Shown in pieces: positions 1 to 8,587 of a stretch of 64,000 nucleotides of DNA (the first letter of the stretch is position 1; each line of letters opens with the position of its first letter). Source of the DNA: an uncultured Eubacterium sp. (GTDB lineage Bacteria > Bacillota > Clostridia > Lachnospirales > Lachnospiraceae); NCBI GenBank assembly GCA_934322085.1, contig CAKRGF010000006.1, forward strand, positions 1 through 64,000, given 5' to 3'. Both the position numbers and the translations under genes were made by a program. A model generated the notes under the pieces. It had not been told where the DNA came from. It made no database searches and was given only the letters and a program-made list of their open reading frames with translations.

Positions 1-1
1 C

Positions 2-454
2 GCATATTTTTCTGTCAAAACCTCATCCGATGGCACCGCTAAGCCAACACCAGCTCCAACCGCCGAAAGTGATGATACCGATTACGATGATTATGATTTT
101 GATTCAAGTTACGATGATTATGAAGAGGACGAGGAAACACCTGAACCAACAAAAACCCCGAAGCCTGTTTCTGCCGGATGTCTGAACGCACTTGATGCAG
201 CGGAATCGTACTTGGACTATGACGCTTTTTCAAAAAAAGGATTGATTAAACAATTAAAATTTGAGGGATACTCAAGTAAGGAAGCAAAATATGCCGTCAA
301 CCATGTAGATGTTAGTTGGAAAGAGCAAGCCGTCAAAATGGCAGAAAGTTATATGGATTATTCATCCTTTTCAAAAAGCGGTTTGATTAAACAGTTAAGG
401 TATGAGGGTTTTACTAAAAAACAGGCAGAATATGGTGTAAAAAAAGCATACTAA
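2..454 (+). CDS. Ltp-family surface lipoprotein, C-terminal part (5' end outside window)
   Basis: The reading frame is open from the window edge to the stop, so this is the C-terminal 150 residues of a longer protein. It shows a spacer rich in Thr/Pro, then a very acidic Asp/Tyr stretch, then two copies of a module of about 48 residues, each with a D-Y-x-x-F-S-K-x-G-L-I-K-Q-L core and a later G-Y/F-x-x-K-x-A motif. This is the 'host cell surface-exposed lipoprotein' (Ltp) repeat. In Streptococcus phage TP-J34, Ltp is a prophage lipoprotein that blocks DNA injection by incoming phages. Here the gene faces the 3' end of the late operon, where prophage conversion genes often sit. The lipobox and signal peptide would lie outside the window. 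The family call is good; the superinfection-exclusion role is inference. Confidence 0.8.
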   Translation, partial: AYFSVKTSSDGTAKPTPAPTAESDDTDYDDYDFDSSYDDYEEDEETPEPTKTPKPVSAGCLNALDAAESYLDYDAFSKKGLIKQLKFEGYSSKEAKYAVNHVDVSWKEQAVKMAESYMDYSSFSKSGLIKQLRYEGFTKKQAEYGVKKAY

Positions 455-486
455 AATTTAATACAGTAAAAGAAGGAGGGAGATAT

Positions 487-789
487 ATGGCAAGTTATGA
501 GAAAAAACAGAGAAATAAATACCTTGAATATCACAATGTGTTCTATATCGGTATCGGTTACGTACTTGGTACATTGTGTCATACACTTTTTACATTTCGC
601 TGGGGACCGATACATTATGCCATGTTATTCTGTGGTATAATTGCTATAATATACGCACTTATCCAAACGCATCGACGCAATTTATATGCTCCTTACAGAG
701 ATAAAAAGATAGATGGTTTTGATATATTCAGTATTCTTGTTGGTATTGTATTGACGATTCTTGTTATTTACAAAGTACAATTATACTAA
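487..789 (+). CDS. Small membrane protein, probable prophage conversion gene
   Basis: This encodes 100 residues. A charged N-terminus of about 15 residues is followed by three hydrophobic segments (about 19-36, 43-58 and 78-97) separated by short charged loops, so it should be an integral membrane protein. The start is fixed by an excellent SD (GAAGGAGGGAG) 5-6 nt before the ATG. It lies 32 nt after the Ltp-type gene on the same strand and is followed directly by a strong terminator, so the two are probably co-transcribed. I do not recognise a family. Its pairing with an exclusion-type lipoprotein suggests a partner or another conversion protein, but nothing in the sequence proves this. Confidence 0.7.
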   Translation: MASYEKKQRNKYLEYHNVFYIGIGYVLGTLCHTLFTFRWGPIHYAMLFCGIIAIIYALIQTHRRNLYAPYRDKKIDGFDIFSILVGIVLTILVIYKVQLY

Positions 790-790
790 A

Positions 791-815
791 AAAAGAGGGG
801 AAGCCCCTCTTTTTT
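791..815. terminator. Bidirectional rho-independent terminator
   Basis: A perfect 10-bp stem (AAAAGAGGGG / CCCCTCTTTT, loop AAG) is followed by a T run on the plus strand and flanked by an A run that gives a T run on the minus strand. It lies between the convergent ends of the small membrane gene and the late operon, and so serves both. Confidence 0.9.
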
Positions 816-818
816 GTA

Positions 819-1712
819 TTAGTACTCTATTACATATTCATTACTTGGTTCCATGTAATGAATTTTCATCATCGACAGAACCGGATCATGTCCAGATGCG
901 GATGTGCTCTGTACAGCGAAATCAAAATACCTCTTTCCGTCGCTAGTATCCACGCCACTCCCGAGGTAAGCTATCTGTGCATCTCCCTTCGATACATAAC
1001 TCACAAGCGCCCAGGCTGGTATCTGGTTTAATTCCTGCGGTAATATCGGCTTAATTTTATACGACTTTGTGCTTGCCATTTCCACTTCTACTTCTACCGT
1101 AATGTCAACAATTTTGTTACCGTTCACTTCTAAGGTTCTCGTTATCACTAGTCCATCTGTTCTTTGAATAAATTTCGGAGCACTTGCAGTCGCCTCGCCC
1201 GATACATATACCCATCTTTTACCTTTATACGTTACTGCAGAATTTTGCGAGTCTGTAATGCTCGCGAAAGAGCGTGCATCATGGATGTTTTCCGTCTTAA
1301 TTTTTGTAGCTGCTGCCGGAATTGATAGCGTCGCCAGTGGTATCTCCTTGATTGTTGATGTGTCCACCGGTTTCGGCAGGCTTCCAATATCATCACCCTT
1401 GACTACCTCAAAGGATACTTCGCGGTTTACAAAGTCCGCGCGTGCCACGATTAAGTCAATGCGCACACTGCTTTCGTTTGCCGGTGGGATAGTAAGTGCT
1501 AACTGCTCCGTGTTCCACACCCACTTTCTTCCGACAATAGCTTTACCGGTGCCGACAAGCACCTGCATCTTGTCACATGCTGTCACTTCTAACTGTGCGC
1601 CTAGACCGCGGATTACTCCGTCGGATACAAGACCGTCGTACATGCACGCTAAATCCTCCGCATCATACACACGGTCCCCTTGAATTGAACTAAAAAAACC
1701 ATATTTAATCAT
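819..1712 (-). CDS. Phage baseplate / receptor-binding tail protein
   Basis: This 297-residue protein is the last gene of the tail module. The N-terminal region (G-F-F-S-S, then D-R-V-Y-D-A-E-D and a G-x-A-I-V-G-R-K-W stretch) resembles the upper-baseplate or fibre N-terminal domains common in Lachnospiraceae prophages, in which a ring of beta structure docks onto the baseplate and the C-terminal part binds the cell surface. The ATG at 1712 has SD TAAAGGAGG 7 nt upstream; longer in-frame starts would run deep into the preceding gene. It ends at the shared terminator. The receptor is unknown. Position strongly supports a baseplate role; the exact class is uncertain. Confidence 0.65.
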   Translation of the reverse strand: MIKYGFFSSIQGDRVYDAEDLACMYDGLVSDGVIRGLGAQLEVTACDKMQVLVGTGKAIVGRKWVWNTEQLALTIPPANESSVRIDLIVARADFVNREVSFEVVKGDDIGSLPKPVDTSTIKEIPLATLSIPAAATKIKTENIHDARSFASITDSQNSAVTYKGKRWVYVSGEATASAPKFIQRTDGLVITRTLEVNGNKIVDITVEVEVEMASTKSYKIKPILPQELNQIPAWALVSYVSKGDAQIAYLGSGVDTSDGKRYFDFAVQSTSASGHDPVLSMMKIHYMEPSNEYVIEY

Positions 1713-1725
1713 CTTGTTGCCTCCT

Positions 1726-2736
1726 TTATATTTTTTCACAACTGAGTACGAAATTGTTTCCGTTCTCGTCGTTGTTTTCCGTGATTTGCGACACACGCAC
1801 GGCCACTTTATCACCGTACGGGTCAATGACTGTCACGATGTCTCCCAAGGTGAAATCCATTCCGTATCGAAAAATTCCGTCCGGGTCAATCTCTACCGTT
1901 ACCGTTTCCGCGGTTTTCTTTTCCGCAAGTGCTGTCGTTCCTTCACCCCGAAGCGTCTTCTGATACGTCTCGTCTGTGATTGTTCCATCGTTTGTACTCG
2001 AAGAGCTTTTGTCCAGATACATTTCGCACCTGTTAAGTGTTGCGCCGGCGCAAATGGCTGTTGTTTTTTGAGCCGTTCCCTCGCCTTCGCCCACCACAAG
2101 CACCGTGTTCCGGAAATCTGCATTGTCTGCCGTGTATTCCATTTGTGATAAATTATCAAATTCCCGGCTAAAGATTGCCTCTTTTCTTTTGCCGTGGTAT
2201 AAATCCATATACAGCACGCGCCCAGAACGGCGTATGCGAAAGCCCATCTTTGCCAAGTCCATCATTTCTTTAATTGTGTCGTATATGTATTCGCCTCGAA
2301 GCTGTCTCTGCGTGTTTTGTCCTGCTGCCTCGATGGTGCCGATTTTTAGCAGTGGGATATTTCGGTTTGTGTCCGTGGCATTTGTCACGTTCTTCTCAAT
2401 CAATAACCTCACTGCCGCTCCAATATCCGTATCGATATTTGTTTGTTCCCAGACAATTCGGCGATTTAGCAACGCCTCCGCGCTTCGCCCGGTCACCACG
2501 ATATAATCTCCTGACTCCGGATTTGTCTTTGTTTGAATTTTCTCGATCATCATCACGCTTTCTGAATCTTCTCTGAGTACAAAAACTCCGGAGCGGAACA
2601 GATTCAGCAGTTCAAGCGTTGCCGGTACTGTGATTTCGAATTCGCCTAAATCATTATACTTTTGCGTCCATATGACACTGCCGTGGTCTATCATTCCAAT
2701 TTCCGTCAGCGTTTCGTCTGTAATATAAACAATCAT
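1726..2736 (-). CDS. Siphovirus ReqiPepy6 Gp37-like tail protein
   Basis: This 336-residue protein opens with short beta strands (M-I-V-Y-I-T-D-E) and has the E-F-E-I-T-V-P-A and V-V-T-G-R-S-A-E-A-L-L-N-R-R-I-V pattern of the Gp37-like family, which occupies the place of tail-associated (Tal) proteins just after Dit and forms the tail tip hub. The start at 2736 has SD GAGGGGG 6 nt upstream and lies just past the Dit stop at 2738; a further ATG at 2751 would overlap Dit and has no better site. No peptidase domain is visible, so any cell-wall opening activity must be elsewhere. Confidence 0.82.
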   Translation of the reverse strand: MIVYITDETLTEIGMIDHGSVIWTQKYNDLGEFEITVPATLELLNLFRSGVFVLREDSESVMMIEKIQTKTNPESGDYIVVTGRSAEALLNRRIVWEQTNIDTDIGAAVRLLIEKNVTNATDTNRNIPLLKIGTIEAAGQNTQRQLRGEYIYDTIKEMMDLAKMGFRIRRSGRVLYMDLYHGKRKEAIFSREFDNLSQMEYTADNADFRNTVLVVGEGEGTAQKTTAICAGATLNRCEMYLDKSSSSTNDGTITDETYQKTLRGEGTTALAEKKTAETVTVEIDPDGIFRYGMDFTLGDIVTVIDPYGDKVAVRVSQITENNDENGNNFVLSCEKI

Positions 2737-2737
2737 G

Positions 2738-3571
2738 TTATACCCCCTCATACAGTACCCGATACGTTACATCCATGATGTAGCCGGTCGGTGTGTCCAC
2801 CTCAACGCGGTACTGATTGGCTCCCGGTTCTACCCGCGCCCATGTCATGCCGGAGATGCGTTTCGGCAAAAGATTCGTCACCATTCCGCCACGTTCTAAC
2901 CATATCGCTTTTTCTTTCGTGGTTGTCCGGATGTATACGTTATCAAATGCTTCTAAGTGTTCTTTTACGCCTAAATATCCGCTATCTGTGTATATCACAA
3001 GGCTTTCTGTCGTCGCCAATATCGACACGTGAAACAACGCTCCGTACGATACTGTTCCAGGATTGTTTAACGTGAAGCCTCCTGTGACGATTTCGGACAT
3101 TTCCATATCTTCGACGGAGTATGGAAACTCAAGCAGCGGTATCGTCGGTGCACACGAGAATATACCTGTTTCCTGAGTATCAACAAAGTACGGATCCGGA
3201 CATAGTATGGAAATTTGAACTGTTTCCTTCACCGCGAACAAATCAGCTTCCATGCTTTCCACGTAACCATCAATATACACGCTCCTGGTATCGTTCTCGT
3301 AAAACAATCTGAGTTTCTTTTTCTCCGGAAAATATCGATACAACAAATTGCGGTTTTCCTCAATCGGATACTCCGGGATAATCGTAATGGTTATGTTTCT
3401 CTTGTTTATACGGATGGAGTTGAGTTCTTCTCCATCCATTCCGGTTACTGCTGCCGTGTTGATGGTACATCCCGCCGGTGTCAGTCCGGTAATTTTGACA
3501 ACGTTATAGTTTGGGTTGCCTGTCAGTTCCAGCACCTCGCCTTTGTCGTTTTGTACACTAAATTCAAACAT
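2738..3571 (-). CDS. Distal tail protein (Dit-like, phage tail family)
   Basis: This 277-residue protein begins M-F-E-F-S-V-Q-N-D-K-G and has the V-K-I-T-G-L-T-P and R-N-I-T-I-T-I-I-P pattern typical of Dit N-terminal domains, which form the hexameric ring joining tail tube and baseplate. The C-terminal half is beta-rich. It overlaps the end of the tape-measure gene by 8 nt and precedes the Gp37-like gene, the usual order tape measure, Dit, Tal. Confidence 0.82.
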   Translation of the reverse strand: MFEFSVQNDKGEVLELTGNPNYNVVKITGLTPAGCTINTAAVTGMDGEELNSIRINKRNITITIIPEYPIEENRNLLYRYFPEKKKLRLFYENDTRSVYIDGYVESMEADLFAVKETVQISILCPDPYFVDTQETGIFSCAPTIPLLEFPYSVEDMEMSEIVTGGFTLNNPGTVSYGALFHVSILATTESLVIYTDSGYLGVKEHLEAFDNVYIRTTTKEKAIWLERGGMVTNLLPKRISGMTWARVEPGANQYRVEVDTPTGYIMDVTYRVLYEGV

Positions 3572-6500
3572 TGCTTACACCTCCCAGTAAATTCCTTGAC
3601 TGTCGGTAAATGTCCCATCGACTCAACGCTTTCGGGCTGTTGTTCGTCTGGTAGAAGTTGTACGTATTCGTTGTAGCTGCTGCCGCTTTCTCGATACTCC
3701 TTGCTCCTCTTGTGGCCACATCCAAGTTTGCCGTAGTAGCGGCGTTCTTCATCGGATTTACCACGTTCTCTCGCACTCTCTGCATCATCTGCCGGAGCGC
3801 CGGGAGTTTCCTTTCAATACCTTTTGTTAATCCCGGTATAATGAATGCGCCTGCTTCTCTGTCCATTACTTTGGACAGGGAATGGATTCCTAATTCTTTT
3901 TTGATACTGCTCACCAGTGTCTTTTTTAACTGCTTCGCCGACTTATTCAGTTCTGCACTCTTTGAATTGAATCCTTTTACAAATCCTTTCATTGCATTTT
4001 CCCCGATGTTTTCAAGCTGCTTTTCCAGTCCTGCCATCACAGTTTTAACCTGTTTTGTATAATTGTCCTTGATTTGTTTCACCCGCTCCGCATAGTAAGT
4101 GTTTGCCACTTTTTTCGATGCATTGATTTTATCCGTGTACGCTTTGTTGTATGCCGCGAGTTCTTGTCCGTTTAACGACAGCAGCTTCGTCGTCAAATCA
4201 AGTCCGTCTGATGTATCAAGGGCGGCAATTTCTGTCATCAGCTCGGACGAAAGTGTTTTCTTTAACGCTTCCATGTTCTTTCCGTACTGGATAATCTTCG
4301 CCGTCTCCGATTTGAAGTCAGCAAGCGTAATCTTTCCGTCATCATCTTTTGTGAATAAATCACCGCTTGATAATCTGCTCTGCAGGTCATCCTGCAGGTC
4401 TTTTACAGCGTCGTACTTTTCTTGTACGGATGAGGTCATGGATTCTATCTTTTTCTGTACCTTTTCCGTTGCTTTTTCTGCTGCCTTCGAGAAAGCTGTT
4501 GAGAAAGATTCCACCAGATTCTCACCCAGTTTTTTAAAACTTTCCTTTGACTTTTTGTTTTTCGTCTCCTTCTGTGCTTTTTTCACTGCCCGGTCAACGA
4601 GTTTCTTGACCGCTTTCTCTGCTTTCTGCTCCTGCTTCGTGATGCCATTCGCATACGCTTCCGATACCTTTGTGCCGATGTCGGAATACTTCCCGGTTTT
4701 GTTTGCCGCTTTTAACTGTGATAAAGATTTCTTTGCTAATTTGCTTACTGCTTTACCAACCATTTCGTATGCCTTTTCAATTCCTTCCGCAAGTCCGGAT
4801 GTAAAGAAGCGTCCTATCTTTGCCGTTTTTTTCGATGGTGAGTGGATATCTAATCTCTTTTTTAAGGCAGTCAGCGCATCGCCTGCTATCTTGGTTACTG
4901 TCGTAATCAATCCGCTGCTTTGCTTTCCTTTTTCCATTCCATCTTTCAAGCCTTGAACAAAGTTTTCGCCGGCTTCTTTTGTTTTGGTCTCTTTTAATTT
5001 CTTTGTAACAAGTTTTCCGATTTCACTCGCTTTCTTTCCGGCTTTGTTTTTTCCAAGTTCCAGACCTTCTTTGTATTCATCCGTTGCTTTTTGTCCGGAC
5101 TTTTTGGTTTTTTTCTCATATTTTTCTAGTTCTTTCTCCGATTTTGTAACCATTTGTTTCGCCGCACCAACCATTTTTTTGGTAACGCCCGGCGTTCCAT
5201 TTGCTACAGCCGTTTTTAGGTCTTCATAATTCTTTTTCATATTTTTGACCTGGTCTTCAAGCTGTTTTTTTGTTCCCGTTTTTGCTGATATAAAATTATT
5301 AACCGTTTTATTAAGTGCGCTATTTATTTTTTTTGCATCTCCGGAAATAATCGCACTTGACAATCCCTCATAATTTTCTATCGTTGTGTTGTACTCCGTC
5401 CATTGTTTTTCAGCATCATTAACTGTTTTCTGATTTTTTTTCTGTTCATTTGTAAGTTTTGAAACAGCCTCTTTTGCAGCATTTAACTCCTGACCCCATT
5501 TCGACATACCTGCTTGTCCATACTTATCAACATACTCCTTAAGTTTTTTGTTGCTTTGAGCATCCTTTAATTTCTTTTGTGCCGCTTCTAGTTTGGACGT
5601 GGTCTCTTCAAAATTCGCCTGCGCCTTCTCCAAATTTTGAAAAGCCCCTTTTTGCCCCTTGATTGCTGTTGCGTATGAATCTTCGTTCGCGTTCAGTATA
5701 GCCTGCGCTTTTTTTGCCTCGATTAACTTATCAATCGACTTTTTTTCTTTCTCGTAATTTTTTATAACCCGTCCGGTCATTTTTAACTCTGTACCGAGTG
5801 CGTCATTCAGTGTTGTAACAATAAACTTCGCACGGTCTTTTTGACTTTTCTTTACCTTGCCATTTTTGTCCACCATATCATCAAGTTCGTCTTTGAGCTT
5901 TTTATAGTAGTCAAATTGTTCTGTGGTGCCTGATACGGACTCGTCTCTTGTTTTTTTCAGGTCTTTCCAGCTTTTCGCCATTTCATCAACGGACTTTTTC
6001 GTTTTGTCGTGTTTTTCAATCATTTTATCAATGGATTCACTCTCTTTGTCCGTTGCTTTCGTTGCGCCTTTGGTTGCCGCTGCATACAACGCCAGTCCAC
6101 CCACCACGGCACCGATTCCAGCCGCAAGCAATCCCATCGGGCTGGCCGCTTGAATTAGATTCAATACTTTTTGTGCTGCTGCCGTTGATGCAATGGCTGT
6201 TTTTAACGTTACAAAAGTCGCATACGCAGTTTGTAACGCCCTAATAAATTTCGCAACTTTAACCGCCGCAAACAAACTACCAAACAAACCACCAAGTACT
6301 ATGATTCCTGTTTTTACTTTATCCGTATGTTTAATTGCATAATCTGCCAGTTCTTCCACTTTTGGCAGTAGTTTTTTTGCCAAAGGTTCAAACAACTCAA
6401 GCTGTACCGTTCGACCAATCTCTTTATATTTTGATGCAACATCATCATATTTTACTTCTTTTAGTTTCTCGGCGGATCCTTTTACATTTTCAAATGACTT

Positions 6501-7979
6501 TCCTGTGCTTTTTAACGATTTTACCACTTTAAGGTTTGCATCTTCTCCCATAGTTCCGAATGCTGTGGACGCCATCGTCAACGCTTTCTGTTCATTTTTA
6601 CAGCCATTAATATCTTTTACGATCGAATCAATCACCTTTTTCATGGTGCCTTTTCCGTCTTTCCATGCTTTGAAAGATTTTTTTGTATCCTTGCTGAATA
6701 TACCGATATTTTTTTCAATGCTTCCGTCTCCGAGCTTGTTCTTGACCTCGTTGATAGAATCATTTACTTTATCAAGGTTATAGGCGCCGTTTTTCGTTCC
6801 GTTTGCCAGTAGCTGAAAGTATTCTTCGGCAGTATATCCGGCCTGTTTGAAGTTTCCGCCATATTCCGCTACGTTGTCACCCAATTCATTTGTGTAATCA
6901 AGCCCTTTTTGCGACCCCTTCGCGAACAAATCAAATGCCTCTGTCGAGTCTATTTTAAAATGTGTCATCAAACCATTTACGCCCCGAATGGTTTCTTGAA
7001 AATCAGACCCGAAAGTATCTTCAAGCGCAATTGCATTTTCTGTCAGCTCCTTGATTTTTGACGGGTCCGTCTCTTTTGTTACCTGCTTGATGTACGCCAT
7101 CTTGTCGCCGATATCTTTTAGTGATTCACCATATCCGGCTTTATACACTTCCTGCATTTTTTTCGAGAATTTTTCCGTTGTCTTCTCATTTGCTCCCGTA
7201 ATTGCTTGAAATGAACTGGAGGCTTCCTGTGTCTCTACTGTTACCTTTTCTAAGGTATCTTTTACTTCTGTAACCATTTTCTTAATACCATCAGATATTA
7301 AATTTCCAATTGCTATACGGACAGAGTCAAGCCCCTCCTTGCTTTTTTCCGCCGCTGATTTAGTATTTTTTAGACTTTTATCCAGTTTATCCGTGCTTGT
7401 ATCTAGTTTGGCCGCTGCCTCTTTGTTCGCTTTAAGTTCTTCCGAAAGTTTCTTTATGTCCTTTTTAAGCGTGGTAGCTTCTTTTGAGCCTTTCCCAAAT
7501 GTCAGCGCCGCGTCTTTGTATTCGCTTTTTAATCGTTCAAGCTCTTTTTTCTGATTCGAAATCTCCTCTTCTAAAGAAGCAAACGCTCCCTTGCTTTTTT
7601 GTTCTTCTTTCGTTGTCTCGTTTAATTTTTCCGTATATTTTTTTAAAGAGGCTGACGCTCTTCCGACTGCTGCCTCTTGATTTTTCATTTTGATATAAAG
7701 TTCCTCTGCGGCTTTTGAATCTTTTCCCTGCGTTTCCGCAATCTGCTTGTACTGCTCTTCTAATGCCGACAGTTTAATCTTTTCCTGCTCCACGATTCCG
7801 GTCATCTGTTCAACTTTTTTCGCGAGCCCGTCCGTGGAATCGCTCCAGCTGTCCATCCCCGCCGTTGCGCTCTTAAACTCCGCATTGAGTGATCGGATGC
7901 GGCGGTTTGCTTCGGTGATATTCTTTTTTAACTCGGATATATCAATTCCAATTTTCGTTGTTACGTTTTCCTCTGCCAT
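3564..7979 (-). CDS. Phage tail tape measure protein
   Basis: This 1471-residue protein is the largest of the prophage. Residues 1-215 are Lys/Glu-rich coiled coil, followed by a TP901-type tape-measure core (about 220-540) and a hydrophobic stretch at about 550-636 that may enter the membrane during DNA ejection. More helical Lys-rich sequence follows, then two C-terminal copies of an I-H-S-x-S-K motif near residues 1047 and 1363, each followed by a G-L-x-x-G-I-E segment. Tail length scales with this protein; at about 1.5 A per residue a tail near 200 nm is expected, which is inference. It follows the frameshifted chaperone gene and overlaps Dit by 8 nt. Confidence 0.93.
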   Translation of the reverse strand: MAEENVTTKIGIDISELKKNITEANRRIRSLNAEFKSATAGMDSWSDSTDGLAKKVEQMTGIVEQEKIKLSALEEQYKQIAETQGKDSKAAEELYIKMKNQEAAVGRASASLKKYTEKLNETTKEEQKSKGAFASLEEEISNQKKELERLKSEYKDAALTFGKGSKEATTLKKDIKKLSEELKANKEAAAKLDTSTDKLDKSLKNTKSAAEKSKEGLDSVRIAIGNLISDGIKKMVTEVKDTLEKVTVETQEASSSFQAITGANEKTTEKFSKKMQEVYKAGYGESLKDIGDKMAYIKQVTKETDPSKIKELTENAIALEDTFGSDFQETIRGVNGLMTHFKIDSTEAFDLFAKGSQKGLDYTNELGDNVAEYGGNFKQAGYTAEEYFQLLANGTKNGAYNLDKVNDSINEVKNKLGDGSIEKNIGIFSKDTKKSFKAWKDGKGTMKKVIDSIVKDINGCKNEQKALTMASTAFGTMGEDANLKVVKSLKSTGKSFENVKGSAEKLKEVKYDDVASKYKEIGRTVQLELFEPLAKKLLPKVEELADYAIKHTDKVKTGIIVLGGLFGSLFAAVKVAKFIRALQTAYATFVTLKTAIASTAAAQKVLNLIQAASPMGLLAAGIGAVVGGLALYAAATKGATKATDKESESIDKMIEKHDKTKKSVDEMAKSWKDLKKTRDESVSGTTEQFDYYKKLKDELDDMVDKNGKVKKSQKDRAKFIVTTLNDALGTELKMTGRVIKNYEKEKKSIDKLIEAKKAQAILNANEDSYATAIKGQKGAFQNLEKAQANFEETTSKLEAAQKKLKDAQSNKKLKEYVDKYGQAGMSKWGQELNAAKEAVSKLTNEQKKNQKTVNDAEKQWTEYNTTIENYEGLSSAIISGDAKKINSALNKTVNNFISAKTGTKKQLEDQVKNMKKNYEDLKTAVANGTPGVTKKMVGAAKQMVTKSEKELEKYEKKTKKSGQKATDEYKEGLELGKNKAGKKASEIGKLVTKKLKETKTKEAGENFVQGLKDGMEKGKQSSGLITTVTKIAGDALTALKKRLDIHSPSKKTAKIGRFFTSGLAEGIEKAYEMVGKAVSKLAKKSLSQLKAANKTGKYSDIGTKVSEAYANGITKQEQKAEKAVKKLVDRAVKKAQKETKNKKSKESFKKLGENLVESFSTAFSKAAEKATEKVQKKIESMTSSVQEKYDAVKDLQDDLQSRLSSGDLFTKDDDGKITLADFKSETAKIIQYGKNMEALKKTLSSELMTEIAALDTSDGLDLTTKLLSLNGQELAAYNKAYTDKINASKKVANTYYAERVKQIKDNYTKQVKTVMAGLEKQLENIGENAMKGFVKGFNSKSAELNKSAKQLKKTLVSSIKKELGIHSLSKVMDREAGAFIIPGLTKGIERKLPALRQMMQRVRENVVNPMKNAATTANLDVATRGARSIEKAAAATTNTYNFYQTNNSPKALSRWDIYRQSRNLLGGVSNV

Positions 7980-8025
7980 ACTATCTTCCTTTCAAAAAAA
8001 GCCGCCGAGCATCGCCCGGCAGCCT

Positions 8026-8576
8026 CTAAAACCAGCTCGTCGCTTTCCGGCGATATACTTTTTGCTTTGGCTTTCCATCCTCTGTATAATTTCTCACGTT
8101 GTACTGGTGCAACCGGCGCATAAGGAGAAATACTTCTTTCCCCGCGTAAGACCTCAGCCGGATTGGGTCAAGTGCCCCAAACACCCGACAAAGGCTTACG
8201 TCCATCTCAAACATAGATTCGTAGATTGTTACGTCGTCGCACCGCTCTAGTTTCCCTCTTCTGCTCCTATGCTCATCATTTCATCTGCGGTATAGAGCGT
8301 TACGTCAATGATAAGGTGAATGATTTCATCCAGTTTCGTCCGGCGTAACTCTTCCGCTGTCAATCCATCAAACATAGTGAGCAGCAAGTCATTGATAACC
8401 GGCATTGCCTGAATCACTGCTTTACCGATAGATACTGCTTTGTTTTCGTCAGTAAACTCACAATTTACCACACCTGCTATGTCCTCCAGCGTTCCGTACA
8501 ATACGTGTACCTTTTCGGTCTCGTACGTTTTTTCAATTTCCTTACTGTGTGGCTTATAGATGTTTAATTTAAACAT
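8026..8576 (-). CDS. Tail assembly chaperone, long form (GT-type) made by -1 frameshift
   Basis: The gene at 8247-8576 ends in G-GGA-AAC-TAG. Slipping back one base on this heptamer continues as L-E-R-C-D-D and runs open to a stop at 8026, giving about 183 residues (109 plus 74). The downstream segment has no good start of its own: no SD, and its first ATG at 8214 lies well inside the open frame. It sits exactly where lambda G-T and its analogues place the T extension, between major tail protein and tape measure. The frame arithmetic is seen directly; slippage itself is inferred from the heptamer and the family. The extension is basic (K-P-K-Q-K-V-Y-R-R-K), fitting binding to the tape measure. 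Confidence 0.8.
8247..8576 (-). CDS. Tail assembly chaperone, short form (G-type)
   Basis: This 109-residue protein has a short N-terminal strand region (M-F-K-L-N-I-Y-K-P) and a helical remainder. It lies between the major tail protein and tape measure genes, the invariant place of the G-type chaperone that coats the tape measure while tail tube protein polymerises. The ATG at 8576 follows GAGGTAGC. Its last sense codons form the slippery site used for the long form. Confidence 0.8.
   Translation of the reverse strand: MFKLNIYKPHSKEIEKTYETEKVHVLYGTLEDIAGVVNCEFTDENKAVSIGKAVIQAMPVINDLLLTMFDGLTAEELRRTKLDEIIHLIIDVTLYTADEMMSIGAEEGN
8250..8256 (-). promoter_or_regulatory. Programmed -1 ribosomal frameshift site GGGAAAC
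   Basis: The heptamer G-GGA-AAC fits X-XXY-YYZ in the zero frame and sits directly before the TAG stop (8247-8249). Both tRNAs can re-pair with GGG and AAA after slipping. The -1 frame is open from here for 74 codons. GGGAAAC is a known slippery heptamer. The adjacent stop codon could add to pausing; I did not model a downstream stem-loop. Confidence 0.82.
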
Positions 8577-8587
8577 ATGCTACCTCC

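Noticed and set aside
1714..2506. Several plus-strand frames over the Gp37-like and receptor-binding genes
   Set aside because: Shadows of the minus-strand tail genes; no SD and no family similarity.
4099..4956. Long plus-strand frame of 285 codons
   Set aside because: Antisense to the tape measure gene; its Ser/Phe-rich sequence is the mirror of Lys/Glu-rich coiled-coil codons.
8026..8214. Separate 62-codon gene after the tail chaperone
   Set aside because: It is the -1 frame continuation of the chaperone; the open frame extends upstream to the slippery site and no SD precedes its ATG.
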